Source: Belnapia sp. F-4-1
Lineage (GTDB): Bacteria > Pseudomonadota > Alphaproteobacteria > Acetobacterales > Acetobacteraceae
Direction of reading: 5' to 3'
NCBI RefSeq assembly: GCF_000802185.1
Contig: NZ_KN676113.1
Location: forward strand, 3,866,349 to 3,930,348
DNA: 64,000 nt
The translations under genes and the position numbers were made by a program. The notes under the pieces were generated by a model that worked only from the letters and a program-made list of their open reading frames with translations, was not told where the DNA came from and ran no database searches. Below are positions 10,199 to 18,266 of the stretch, piece by piece. The stretch's first letter is position 1, and each line of letters begins with the position of its first letter.

Positions 10199-11188
10199 AT
10201 GTCTGCGGCCACACTCGGCAAGGTCGTCGACCGCAACCTGGCGCTGGAGCTGGTGCGGGTGACGGAAGCGGGCGCCATCGCCGCCTCCCAATGGATCGGG
10301 CGCGGGGACAAGAACTCCGCCGACGGCGCTGCGGTGGATGCGATGCGGCGGGCCTTCGACACCGTCGCCATCACCGGCACCGTGGTGATCGGCGAGGGCG
10401 AGATGGACGAGGCGCCGATGCTCTATATCGGCGAGAAGATCGGGCTCGGCGGGCCGGAGGTGGATATCGCCGTCGATCCGCTGGAGGGCACGTCGATCAC
10501 GGCGAAGGGCGGGCCGAACGCCATCGCCACGCTGGCGCTCGCCGAGAAGGGCGGGTTCCTGCATGCGCCCGACATCTACATGGACAAGATCGCCATCGGG
10601 CCGGGCTTCCCGGAGGGCTTGGTCGATCTCGACGCCTCGGTCGAGGAGAACCTGCGGGCGCTTGCCAAGGCGAAGAAATGCGAGGTGGGCGACCTCATGG
10701 TCTGCACGCTGGACCGCGACCGGCACAAGGCGATGATCAAGGCCTGCCGGGCAGCCGGCGCCCGGATTACCCTGCTCGGCGACGGCGACGTGTCGGGCGT
10801 CATCGCCGTCAGCCAGCCGGAGACCGGGATCGACATCTATATCGGCTCGGGCGGCGCGCCGGAGGGCGTGCTGGCCGCCGCGGCGCTGCGCTGCATCGGC
10901 GGGCAGTTGCAGGGGCGGCTGCTCTTCGAGAATGACGAGCAGGTGGAGCGGGCGCGCGGCATGGGCGTCACCGACCCTAACCGCAAGTACAGCGTCGAGG
11001 AGATGGCCCAGGGCGAGGTGATGTTCGCCGCGACCGGCGTCACCACCGGGCCGATGCTGCGCGGCGTGCGGCGGACGGCGCATGGCGCCATCACCCATTC
11101 CATGGTGATGCGCAGCAAGTCGGGCACGGTGCGCTATGTCGAGGGGCACCACAATTACGAGCGGAAGCCGCTGCCCTTCTTCGGCTGA
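10199..11188 (+). CDS. glpX: Fructose-1,6-bisphosphatase, class II
   Basis: A 329-residue GlpX-type phosphatase hydrolysing fructose-1,6-bisphosphate in gluconeogenesis. Metal-binding motifs VVIGEGEMDEAPM and VDPLEGTS are intact, and length matches the family. The ATG follows AAGGGAGAAG. It lies between hom and recJ. No class I Fbp is visible in the window, so this may be the main gluconeogenic phosphatase; that cannot be settled from one window. Confidence 0.96.
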   Translation: MSAATLGKVVDRNLALELVRVTEAGAIAASQWIGRGDKNSADGAAVDAMRRAFDTVAITGTVVIGEGEMDEAPMLYIGEKIGLGGPEVDIAVDPLEGTSITAKGGPNAIATLALAEKGGFLHAPDIYMDKIAIGPGFPEGLVDLDASVEENLRALAKAKKCEVGDLMVCTLDRDRHKAMIKACRAAGARITLLGDGDVSGVIAVSQPETGIDIYIGSGGAPEGVLAAAALRCIGGQLQGRLLFENDEQVERARGMGVTDPNRKYSVEEMAQGEVMFAATGVTTGPMLRGVRRTAHGAITHSMVMRSKSGTVRYVEGHHNYERKPLPFFG

Positions 11189-11192
11189 GGTG

Positions 11193-12968
11193 ATGGTGGA
11201 GCCTGTTCTTGGCATCGGCCGCAGCCTGACCGGGCGGCGCTGGATCTGGCGCGAGGCGGAGGAGCGGGTCGGCCTCGCCATTGCCCAGCGCGCCGGGCTG
11301 CCGGAGCTGGTCGGGCGGCTGCTCGCGGCGCGGGGCGTGCCGTTGGAGGGCGTCGGCGACTTCCTTGAGCCGACGCTGCGGGCCATGCTGCCGGACCCGT
11401 CGCGGCTGATCGACATGGATGCGGCGGCAGAGCGCCTGGCCCGGGCGGTGCGCAGCAACGAGACGGTCGCCGTCTTCGGCGATTACGACGTCGATGGGGC
11501 ATGCTCCGGCGCGCTGATGGTCAGGGCGCTGCGGCGGCTCGGCTGCACGGTCAGCCATTACGTGCCGGATCGGCTCAAGGAGGGTTACGGGCCCAATCCG
11601 GCGGCGATCCGGGCGCTGTGCGAGCGGGGGGCGACGCTGATCGTCTGCGTCGACTGCGGCATCGCAGCGCATGAGGCGCTGGCGGCGGCCGAGGGACGGG
11701 CGGATGTGGTGGTGCTCGACCACCACAAGTCGGAAGGGCCGGTGCCGCGTGTGGCGGCGGCGGTCAATCCCAACCGGCTCGACTGCACCTCGGGGCTGCG
11801 GAACCTGTGCGCGGCGGCCGTCGCCTTCCTGGCGGTCGTGGCGCTGCACCGGACGCTGCGGCGGATGGGGCATTTCGCGCAGGCGCAGGAGCCTTCGGCG
11901 ATCGATCTGCTCGACCTGGTGGCGCTGGCGACGGTCTGCGACGTGATGCCGCTCACCGGCGTCAATCGCGCCCTGGTCACCCAGGGGCTGAAGGTGATGG
12001 CGCGGCGCGGGCGTGCGGGCGTCGCCGCGCTGCTCGATGTCGGGCTGGTGCGGGACCTGCCGACGGCGCATTCGCTCGGCTTCGTGCTGGGGCCGCGGAT
12101 CAATGCGGCCGGGCGGGTGGACGAGCCCGACCTCGGGATGCGGCTGCTGCTCTGCGACGATCCGGTCGAGGCGCGGGCGATGGCGGAGCGGCTGGATTCC
12201 GTCAACCGGCGGCGGCAGGAGGTGGAAGCCGAGGTACTCGGCGCCGCCTTCGCCGCGGCCGAGGCGCAGCATGCGGCCGGGCACCCGGTGCTGCTGGTCT
12301 GCGGCGATGGCTGGCATCCCGGCGTCGTCGGGATCGTGGCGGGGCGGGTGAAGGAGAAGTTCAACCGGCCGGCCTGCGTCGCCGGGCTGGCCGGGGGGAT
12401 GGCGAAGGGCTCGGGGCGGTCGGTGCCGGGGGTCGATCTCGGCGCGGCGGTGATCGCGGCGCGGCAGGCGGGGCTACTGGAGACCGGCGGCGGGCATGCG
12501 ATGGCGGCCGGGTTCGGCTTCCTCGCCGAGCGGCGGGAAGCCTTCCATGCCTTCCTCAATGAGCGGCTTGCGATGGCGAAGGGCCTGCCGGGGGCGGCCG
12601 ACCTCGTCGTCGAGGGGAGCGTCGCCGTGCCGGCGGCGACGACCGACCTCGCCTGCCAGGTGGAGCGGCTGGCGCCCTTCGGGGCAGGGAACGAGGAGCC
12701 GGTCTTCGTCCTGCCGCGGGCGCGCGTGGTGCGCGCCGACCGGGTGGGGAAGGAGGGCAACACCATCCGCGCCTTCCTTGAAGGCGAGGCGGGCGGGCGG
12801 CTGAAGGCCATCTGCTTCCGCGCCAAGGAGGGACCGTTGGCCGAGGCGCTGCTGGCGCGGCAGGCGGGGCCGCTGCATCTCTGCGGCCAGATCAGGGCCG
12901 AGCGCTGGAACGATACGGTCAGCGCCTGCCTCCATGTGGTGGACGCGGCGCCGGTCCAGGCGGGCTGA
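11193..12968 (+). CDS. recJ: Single-stranded-DNA-specific exonuclease RecJ
   Basis: A 591-residue 5'-3' ssDNA exonuclease of the DHH superfamily used in recombination and mismatch repair. DHH motifs are clear: motif I GDYDVDGACSGAL, VCVDCGI, motif III DHHKSEG, then DHHA1 with GGGHAMAAGF, and a C-terminal OB-like domain (PFGAGNEEPVF). ATG 11193 begins four bases after the glpX stop; GTG 11190 is an alternative one codon earlier. Final gene of the alaC-hom-glpX-recJ run. Confidence 0.96.
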   Translation: MVEPVLGIGRSLTGRRWIWREAEERVGLAIAQRAGLPELVGRLLAARGVPLEGVGDFLEPTLRAMLPDPSRLIDMDAAAERLARAVRSNETVAVFGDYDVDGACSGALMVRALRRLGCTVSHYVPDRLKEGYGPNPAAIRALCERGATLIVCVDCGIAAHEALAAAEGRADVVVLDHHKSEGPVPRVAAAVNPNRLDCTSGLRNLCAAAVAFLAVVALHRTLRRMGHFAQAQEPSAIDLLDLVALATVCDVMPLTGVNRALVTQGLKVMARRGRAGVAALLDVGLVRDLPTAHSLGFVLGPRINAAGRVDEPDLGMRLLLCDDPVEARAMAERLDSVNRRRQEVEAEVLGAAFAAAEAQHAAGHPVLLVCGDGWHPGVVGIVAGRVKEKFNRPACVAGLAGGMAKGSGRSVPGVDLGAAVIAARQAGLLETGGGHAMAAGFGFLAERREAFHAFLNERLAMAKGLPGAADLVVEGSVAVPAATTDLACQVERLAPFGAGNEEPVFVLPRARVVRADRVGKEGNTIRAFLEGEAGGRLKAICFRAKEGPLAEALLARQAGPLHLCGQIRAERWNDTVSACLHVVDAAPVQAG

Positions 12969-13105
12969 CGCCTTCCTCCATCCACGGGTTCGCCAGGGCC
13001 TGTCACGCTCCGTCACGGCGTGCCACGGCATTGCGGCAGGAATGCCGCGAAGCAGCCATCGACACGGCAGAGCGTTGCCCGCAGGACAACCGGAAGGAGA
13101 TGGGC

Positions 13106-13360
13106 ATGCGCCGTTTGCTGCTGGCCGCGATTCTGGGCATGGGGATGCTGTCGGGGGCCGCCTCGGCGGCGCCGGCGGGGCCGGGGCTATCGGCGGCGGA
13201 GGGCTCGTTGCTGATGCCCGTGCAGTATCGCCGGCATTATGCGCCGCCGCCGCGCTATTACCGTCACCGGCGTTATGCTCCGCCGCCGCGCCGCCATTAC
13301 CGGGCTTACCCGCCGCCGCGGCCGCGCTATGCCCCGCCGCCCCGGCCATACTACCGCTAG
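13106..13360 (+). CDS. Small secreted Pro/Tyr/Arg-rich protein
   Basis: An 84-residue protein with a signal peptide (MRRLLLAAILGMGMLSG, cut near AASAA) and a mature part dominated by Pro, Tyr, Arg and His in repeats such as YAPPPRYYRH, YAPPPRRHYR and YAPPPRPYYR. GGAAGGAG lies at 13092-13099. The ATG at 13100 directly abuts it, so 13106, six bases further on, is the better start. Short secreted Pro/Tyr/Arg tails like this are common in Acetobacteraceae and Rhizobiales, but no biochemical role is known to me. It converges on the M15-like peptidase gene with a dispersed repeat between them. Confidence 0.7.
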   Translation: MRRLLLAAILGMGMLSGAASAAPAGPGLSAAEGSLLMPVQYRRHYAPPPRYYRHRRYAPPPRRHYRAYPPPRPRYAPPPRPYYR

Positions 13361-13418
13361 CGTCCTGCCCGTGACGTTCGTGGGTTCACCCACGGCTTCG
13401 CGGATCAGCAGAACATTG

Positions 13419-13511
13419 GAGCGGCTTCCGTTCGCACGGGCTCGCGGAACCGCTCTTGCCTGTTGCCCAGTCGGGCAAATCACTCCGATCCGATGATTCC
13501 ATCTGATCCGG
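13419..13511 (+). repeat. Dispersed double-hairpin intergenic repeat, copy A
   Basis: A 93-base element aligned with 38296-38388 apart from one-base indels. Hairpin 1: GAGCGG (13419-13424) pairs with CCGCTC (13450-13455), and TTCCG (13426-13430) with CGGAA (13445-13449). Hairpin 2: GATCCGATG (13487-13495) pairs with CATCTGATC (13500-13508), with one mismatch and a four-base loop. It lies between convergent genes ending at 13360 and 13540. No start or coding frame is evident inside it. Related palindromic repeats are scattered through many alphaproteobacterial genomes. Confidence 0.75.
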
Positions 13512-13539
13512 GTTTGCCCCAACGGGGCCGCGTCGCGCC

Positions 13540-14154
13540 CTAGTTCCGGCGAGCCGCGGCCCAGGCCTCGGCGATGCGGGCGATGGGATCCTCGGGGGCG
13601 GGACGCGGGGCGCTGCTGCCGGAGGCGCCGCCGGGGACGTCGCCCCACCGCCGGACCGGGCCGCTGTCGAGGTGGACGAAGCTCCGGCTGTTGTAGACGC
13701 CGACGCCGCCGCGCCGCATCTCCAGCGCGGCATCGGCGAAGCCGGGAAGCTGCGCCGTCGGAAGGCAGACATCGAGGGCGCGCGCGGTGAGGTGCTGGCT
13801 GTTGCCTGCGCCGCAGACCAGCGCATTCGTCTCCGGCGTGCGGAAGCCCGAGACCACGAGGAACTCGCCGCGCCACCGGGCGCGCTGCCCGGCTTCCCAC
13901 AGGAAATCGATGACGGTCGGGTCGAAGGCATGGACGGTGCCGCTGCGGCTGTCGGCGAGGACGGTGGAGATGTCGGAGAGCGCCCTCGGGTCGACGTTGC
14001 GGCCGTCGTGATAGACGCCGTTGAAGCGGGCGCCGGTGGCGGCGTGGCGCAGGGTCAGCCGTCGCAGGCCAGGAGCCGTGCGCTGGGTGGCGAGGGCAGG
14101 CGTCGAGAGGGCGGCGGGCGCGAGCGCGCCGAGAAGCAGGGACCGGCGATGCAT
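13540..14154 (-). CDS. DUF882/M15-like murein peptidase, secreted
   Basis: A 204-residue protein of the YcbK/DUF882 family, related to M15 zinc D-Ala-D-Ala peptidases and MepK-type endopeptidases. From ATG 14154 it begins with an RR-containing signal peptide (MHRRSLLLGALAPAAL), possibly Tat-type. Zinc-site elements are SQHLTARALDV (His121 and Asp128) and FVHLDSGPVRRWG (His161 and Asp163). Expected role: trimming peptidoglycan cross-links in the periplasm. An upstream extension of the frame to 14475 runs through non-protein-like sequence and was rejected. Confidence 0.88.
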   Translation of the reverse strand: MHRRSLLLGALAPAALSTPALATQRTAPGLRRLTLRHAATGARFNGVYHDGRNVDPRALSDISTVLADSRSGTVHAFDPTVIDFLWEAGQRARWRGEFLVVSGFRTPETNALVCGAGNSQHLTARALDVCLPTAQLPGFADAALEMRRGGVGVYNSRSFVHLDSGPVRRWGDVPGGASGSSAPRPAPEDPIARIAEAWAAARRN

Positions 14155-14467
14155 GGCAGCCTGCCTAGCGGTGCGGCAGCGGCGGCGGAACCCTTGCTCG
14201 CGCGAACGCGTCCGCGCTCCCGCAAGCGCGATCCAGGCTTCAACTCGGGCGTTAGAGAGCCTGTGAAATGACGCCTTGGGAGTGCCGGCGGGGGCCGAGC
14301 ACGGCCTGCAGGCCGGCTCCGGGCCAGAAGGGCTGGATTCGCAGGGTGCGAGCCGTGCCGGCGCCCGGATGCTGGTCTGAGGCGATGGGTGAGGGCAAGG
14401 CTGGACGTTGCCGGCCGGGCAGTGTAGTTGAGCCGCCCACGGTCCCGAAAGGGGCCGGCACAGGCCA
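14155..14467. other. 313-base gap between the peptidase gene and tRNA-Glu
   Basis: No convincing gene is seen. It must hold the tRNA-Glu promoter and that of the leftward peptidase gene. It contains GAGAGCCTGTGAAATGACG near 14256-14274, which resembles the end of some insertion sequences, and GC-rich palindromes such as GGCCTGCAGGCC near 14303-14314. No transposase remnant can be read on either strand, so no mobile element is called. Confidence 0.5.
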
Positions 14468-14543
14468 GTCCCCATCGTCTAGAGGCCTAGGACACCAGCC
14501 TTTCACGTTGGTAACACGGGTTCGAATCCCGTTGGGGACGCCA
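14468..14543 (+). tRNA. tRNA-Glu, anticodon TTC (UUC)
   Basis: A complete 76-base tRNA including encoded CCA (14541-14543). Acceptor arms GTCCCCA (14468-14474) and TGGGGAC (14533-14539) pair fully. The D arm CGTCTAGAGGCCTAGGACA and the T arm with GGTTCGAATCC are canonical. The anticodon stem CCAGC/GTTGG contains one G-U pair, and the loop CTTTCAC puts anticodon TTC at 14502-14504. The sequence closely follows the E. coli tRNA-Glu pattern. Confidence 0.98.
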
Positions 14544-14646
14544 TGCCGAAGCGCGAAATCGATGCTGCGAAGCAGGACGCCTCGAAGCGCATCGCCTTCC
14601 ACCTTCGGTTGAACGCCTCCGGCCGCGATTGCTCGACAATCTTACC

Positions 14647-14706
14647 TCGCGCTTTTTTGAGTGATCCGCCACCATTCTGTCTGCCCATGCGGCGTAAAAA
14701 GCGCGA
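14647..14706 (+). repeat. Perfect 11-bp inverted repeat downstream of tRNA-Glu
   Basis: TCGCGCTTTTT (14647-14657) is the exact reverse complement of AAAAAGCGCGA (14696-14706), with a 38-base spacer. The left arm carries a T6 run (14653-14658) about 110 bases after tRNA-Glu. The right arm ends about 30 bases before the next gene. It could be a regulatory structure for that gene or part of the tRNA transcript end; the long loop argues against a classical terminator. Confidence 0.5.
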
Positions 14707-14738
14707 TCAATCCCAAGGGGATATTGGGGGAAGTTCGG

Positions 14739-15692
14739 ATGTCGGCGGAACTGTCCATCAGGGGCCAGAGAGTCCCTGAGCGCTATTCGCACGCCTTCGG
14801 CGGCAGCGTGGTGCGCTTGCCGGAAGGCTGGATCTGCGGGCGCCACTGCGACATCGGCGGCGATCCGGGCCGGCCGGTCCGGGTGGATCTGGTGTTGCTG
14901 CATCCGGGCCTCGGCGTCGCGCTGCTTGATTTCGGCGAAAGGACCGAGGGCGCCGAGCAGGTGCTTCGGGCGAGGCTGGAAGAGGCGCGGTTCGGTGCCA
15001 TCTTCGGCGGCTTCCTGCCGGTGCTGCATGGCAGCCTCGGCAACGACGAAGTTCCCGACATGGCCGGCATCGCCCGTGCCTTCGATCAGGTGCCGCCGCT
15101 CAGCGTCTCCGGGGGGAGCGCCTGGATTTCGACGGTCGCGCGGCTGGTCGTCCCGGTCGACCGGGCCTGGGCGGACAACTGGGTCGGCGCGCCGAATCGT
15201 GGCGTCGCGCCGCGGATGCCGGCGCAGGCTTCCCATGGAGGCAGTGTCGTGCCGCTGCGGCGGGTCGCGGCGGTGCAGCCACCGGCCGCGGAGCCGGAAG
15301 ACCTCGCCATGCCTGTGGAGCCGCCGTTGCCGCGCGCGCGCAAGCCCTGGGTGATGGCGAGCGGTGCCGGAGTCGCGGCTGTTGCGGTGCTGGCGGGGTT
15401 GTGGTTCGGCTCGGGCAGCCGGCCGCAGCCGGTGACGCGGGAGGCTCCTGCGGCCGGGATTGTGACGCCGGTTCAGGCAGGGCCGACCCCGGTGGCGGCC
15501 GCGCTGCCTCCCATGCCCATGCTGCCGGCTCCGGCAGCCATGGCCCCGGTGCCGGTGGTGGCACCGATGGTGCCGCCGCCCGCGGTGCACCGGCCGCTGT
15601 CACGGCCGGTGCGGATGGAGCGGCCGGTCCGGGCCCGGCCGCCGGCAAAGCCGGCGCAGCGGACGGCCTCGCAGCGGTCGGGGCGCGGGTGA
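14739..15692 (+). CDS. Unknown single-pass membrane protein with proline-rich tail
   Basis: A 317-residue protein starting at ATG 14739, eight bases after GGGGGAAG. Residues 1 to about 140 form a compact soluble domain with VDLVLLHPGLGVALLDFGER, loosely like a NERD/restriction-fold strand pattern (weak, unproven). A linker follows, then one transmembrane helix (WVMASGAGVAAVAVLAGLWF). The C-terminal part is rich in Pro, Ala, Met and Arg (MPMLPAPAAMAPVPVVAP). The N-terminal domain is therefore cytoplasmic and the tail periplasmic, or the reverse. An earlier in-frame start at 14661 sits inside the inverted repeat. Family not recognised. Confidence 0.7.
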   Translation: MSAELSIRGQRVPERYSHAFGGSVVRLPEGWICGRHCDIGGDPGRPVRVDLVLLHPGLGVALLDFGERTEGAEQVLRARLEEARFGAIFGGFLPVLHGSLGNDEVPDMAGIARAFDQVPPLSVSGGSAWISTVARLVVPVDRAWADNWVGAPNRGVAPRMPAQASHGGSVVPLRRVAAVQPPAAEPEDLAMPVEPPLPRARKPWVMASGAGVAAVAVLAGLWFGSGSRPQPVTREAPAAGIVTPVQAGPTPVAAALPPMPMLPAPAAMAPVPVVAPMVPPPAVHRPLSRPVRMERPVRARPPAKPAQRTASQRSGRG

Positions 15693-15699
15693 GCGGAGG

Positions 15700-15837
15700 C
15701 TACTGGTAGCCGCCGCTCTTCTCGCGCTCCTTCGCGGCCGCTTCCTGGGCGCCGGTATCGACCTTCTTCTCCTCGCCGGCCTTGGGCGGGGCTGGCTGCT
15801 CGGTCGCCGTGGCGGGTTTGGGCGTGTCGTCGGCCAT
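15700..15837 (-). CDS. 45-residue hypothetical hydrophilic protein
   Basis: A short frame starting at ATG 15837 with GAGGGAG about ten bases upstream. The product is charged and disordered-looking, rich in Ala, Lys, Glu and Pro (KAGEEKKVDTGAQEAAAKE). It ends eight bases from the convergent stop of the membrane protein gene. There is no signal peptide or membrane segment. A good ribosome site and normal composition support it; the short length keeps certainty moderate. Confidence 0.5.
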   Translation of the reverse strand: MADDTPKPATATEQPAPPKAGEEKKVDTGAQEAAAKEREKSGGYQ

Positions 15838-15896
15838 GGCTGGTTGCTCCCTCGGTTGAGCAGGGCCAACCGGCGCCGCGGGCCGAAGTTCCGCCG

Positions 15897-17291
15897 TCAG
15901 CGCTTCGGGAAATCCCCGGGTGCGAGGGTGCCGAGCTCGCTCAGCAGCATCGGCCAGGAGCGTAGCCCTTCCGCCAGGGAGGACAGGCGGAAGAACTCGT
16001 TCGGCGCGTGTGCGTCCTCGTCCGGCATGGCGAGGCCGAACATCAGGCTGTCGATGCCGAGGCTTTCCTGGAACAGCGTGGTGATGGGCACGGTGCCGCC
16101 GGCGCGGGTGCGGACGGGGCGCTGGCCGTGGACCCATTCGGTGACGCGCTCGGCCGCGAGCAGCAGCGGGTGATGCGGGCCGAGGGTGAAGGCGCGGGTG
16201 CCGCCGGGACGGTAGTCGAATTCGAGCGTGACGCCGGGCGGGCAGCGTGCCTCGAGGTGGCGGCGGAGCGCGGCCTGGGCGGCGGCGGGGTCCTGGCCGG
16301 GGACGAGGCGCATGGTCAGCTTCGCATGCGCCTCGCAAGGCAGCACCGTCTTGCCGCCGGCGCCGGTATAGCCGCCCCACATTCCGTTCACCTCGACGGT
16401 CGGGCGGACGGTGATGCGCTCGCGCAGCGTGTAGTCCGGGTCGCCATAGGGGGTGGCGCCGAGGTCTGCGTACCAAGCCGCCTCGTCGAAGGGCAGCGCG
16501 GCACTCTCGGCGCGGATGTCCTGCGTCACCTCCATGGCGCCGTCGAGGAAACCATCGACCAGGACTCGGCCCTCCTCGTCATGCAGCGAGGCGATGAGCT
16601 TCGCCATCTCGTGCAGCGCATTGCGGACGGCGCCGCCGACGCGGCCGGAATGGGCGTCCTTCCCGGCGGTGCGAAGGCTGAATTGCAGGGCGGCGATGCC
16701 ACGGCAGCCGACGCTGACGGTCGGGAAGGTGGCGCTCGCGCGGCCGCCATCGGCGGAAAGCATGGCGTCCGCCGCAAGGAGGTCGCGGTAGCGGTCGATG
16801 ATGGTGGGGAGGGAGGGGCTGCCGACCTCCTCCTCGCCTTCGAGGAAGACCTTCACGTTCACCGGACAACCGCCCTCGACCGCGAGGAAGGCACCCACGG
16901 TCTCGACGGCGATGAGGGTGGAACCCTTCACGTCGGAAGCGCCGCGCGCGTAGAGGCGGCCGTCGCGGACCGTCGGCTTGAAGGGCGGCGAGTGCCAGAG
17001 CTCCAGCGGGTCGGGCGGCTGCACGTCGTAATGGCCGTAGAGCAGGATGGTCGGGCGGCCGGGCGCGCCCTGCCAGGCGGCGTAGATCGCCGGCTGGCCG
17101 CCGCCGTCGAGGAGCTGGACGTCCTCAAGGCCGAGGGCGCGGAGGCGGTCCATCAGGAATTCGCGGGCGGCCGCCATGCCCTCGGCATAGGCCGGGTCGG
17201 TACTGACGGATGGGAGGCGCAGCAGCGCCTTCAAACGCTCCTGGATGGCGTCGTGCTGGCTTTCGAGATGGCGGATGACGGCATCGCTCAT
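15897..17291 (-). CDS. M20-family metallopeptidase (dipeptidase)
   Basis: A 464-residue cytosolic metallopeptidase of the M20A/CNDP-like dipeptidase group. Zinc-site and catalytic residues read in order: GHYDVQPPDP (His87 and Asp89), ARGASDVKG (Asp120), EGEEEVGS (general base Glu and metal-binding Glu, 153-154), LSADGG, and a late His in DAHAPNEF. The lid domain carries DAHSGRVGG. Expected reaction: hydrolysis of short peptides or N-acyl amino acids. ATG 17291 is chosen because homologues start with this helix (MSDAVIRHLE); the longer open frame upstream crosses the divergent hydrolase gene. Confidence 0.93.
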   Translation of the reverse strand: MSDAVIRHLESQHDAIQERLKALLRLPSVSTDPAYAEGMAAAREFLMDRLRALGLEDVQLLDGGGQPAIYAAWQGAPGRPTILLYGHYDVQPPDPLELWHSPPFKPTVRDGRLYARGASDVKGSTLIAVETVGAFLAVEGGCPVNVKVFLEGEEEVGSPSLPTIIDRYRDLLAADAMLSADGGRASATFPTVSVGCRGIAALQFSLRTAGKDAHSGRVGGAVRNALHEMAKLIASLHDEEGRVLVDGFLDGAMEVTQDIRAESAALPFDEAAWYADLGATPYGDPDYTLRERITVRPTVEVNGMWGGYTGAGGKTVLPCEAHAKLTMRLVPGQDPAAAQAALRRHLEARCPPGVTLEFDYRPGGTRAFTLGPHHPLLLAAERVTEWVHGQRPVRTRAGGTVPITTLFQESLGIDSLMFGLAMPDEDAHAPNEFFRLSSLAEGLRSWPMLLSELGTLAPGDFPKR

Positions 17292-17423
17292 CGGCAGAAT
17301 CCTTCGGTGGCGGAGGGCGCAGCCAGGTCCATGAGGGCCGGCGAGCCTCTTCCCCGCGGGAGGGCTTGTCGAGGGGGTAGGAGACGGGTGCAGGATCGCC
17401 CCCGGGAAACGAGGAGACGTCCG

Positions 17424-18266
17424 ATGCCCTATGCGGAAGCCGATGGCGCGCGCCTGTGGTACGAGGAGGCCGGCAGCGGTCTGCCCATCCTCTTCATCCA
17501 CGAATTCGGCGCGGATCACCGGGAATGGGAGGACCAGATGCGGTTCTTCTCCCGCGAATACCGCTGCATCACCTACTCCGCGCGGGGCTATCCCCCCTCC
17601 GACGTGCCGGATGACCCGAAGCTCTACGGGCAGGACCGCGCCGTCGCGGATGCGGTGGCCGTGCTGCGCCACCTCGGCATCGGCAAGTCTCATATCGTCG
17701 GGCTGTCGATGGGTGGGTTCGCGACGCTGCTCTTCGGCCTCCGCCATCCGGAGATGGCCCTGTCGCTGGTGCCGGCGGGGGCGGGTTCCGGCTCGCCACG
17801 GGCGGAGCAGGCGGAGTTCCGGGCGCAATGCGCGGCGCGTGGCGACAAGCTCATCGCCCAAGGCTGGCCCGGCGAGATGGCGGAGGAGACGGGGCACGCG
17901 CCGACCCGCATCCAGCTGAAGAAGAAGGACCCGCGCGGATGGGCGGCCTATATGGCGCGGCTGGCGGAGCATTCCGGGCGCGGGACAGGGCTCACCATGA
18001 AGCACTACCAGGGCGAGCGGGACTCGATCTTCGACTGGGAGGCGGAGCTGCGGCGGATGGAGGTGCCGACCCTGCTCGTCGTCGGCGACGAGGACTGGCC
18101 CTGCATCGAGACCAACATCTTCCTCAAGAGGGTGCTGCCGAATGCCGGGCTCTGGATGTGCCCGCGCACCGGCCACGCGATTAACCTCGAGGAGCCGGCG
18201 GCCTTCAACGCGGCGCTGGCGAGCTTCTTCTCGACGGTGGAGCGGGGGCGCTGGCGGCTGGGCTGA
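17424..18266 (+). CDS. Alpha/beta-hydrolase fold enzyme
   Basis: A 280-residue alpha/beta hydrolase. The oxyanion and entry strand LPILFIHEFGADHREWE, the nucleophile elbow GLSMGG (Ser95), an acid in VVGDEDWPC and a histidine in RTGHAINLEEP form a complete catalytic triad. ATG 17424 follows GAGGAG at 17411-17416. It diverges from the M20 peptidase across a 132-base gap and overlaps the 3' end of the next minus-strand gene by 62 bases. Likely an esterase, lactonase or C-C hydrolase; the substrate is not apparent. Confidence 0.88.
   Translation: MPYAEADGARLWYEEAGSGLPILFIHEFGADHREWEDQMRFFSREYRCITYSARGYPPSDVPDDPKLYGQDRAVADAVAVLRHLGIGKSHIVGLSMGGFATLLFGLRHPEMALSLVPAGAGSGSPRAEQAEFRAQCAARGDKLIAQGWPGEMAEETGHAPTRIQLKKKDPRGWAAYMARLAEHSGRGTGLTMKHYQGERDSIFDWEAELRRMEVPTLLVVGDEDWPCIETNIFLKRVLPNAGLWMCPRTGHAINLEEPAAFNAALASFFSTVERGRWRLG

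Noticed and set aside
14256..14400. Possible insertion-sequence remnant starting GAGAGCCTGTGAAATG
   Set aside because: The end resembles some IS termini, but no second inverted terminus, target duplication or transposase fragment could be found in the gap.
16008..17423. Long in-frame extension upstream of the alpha/beta hydrolase
   Set aside because: It is the antisense shadow of the M20 peptidase gene. The hydrolase fold begins at 17424, with GAGGAG just before it.
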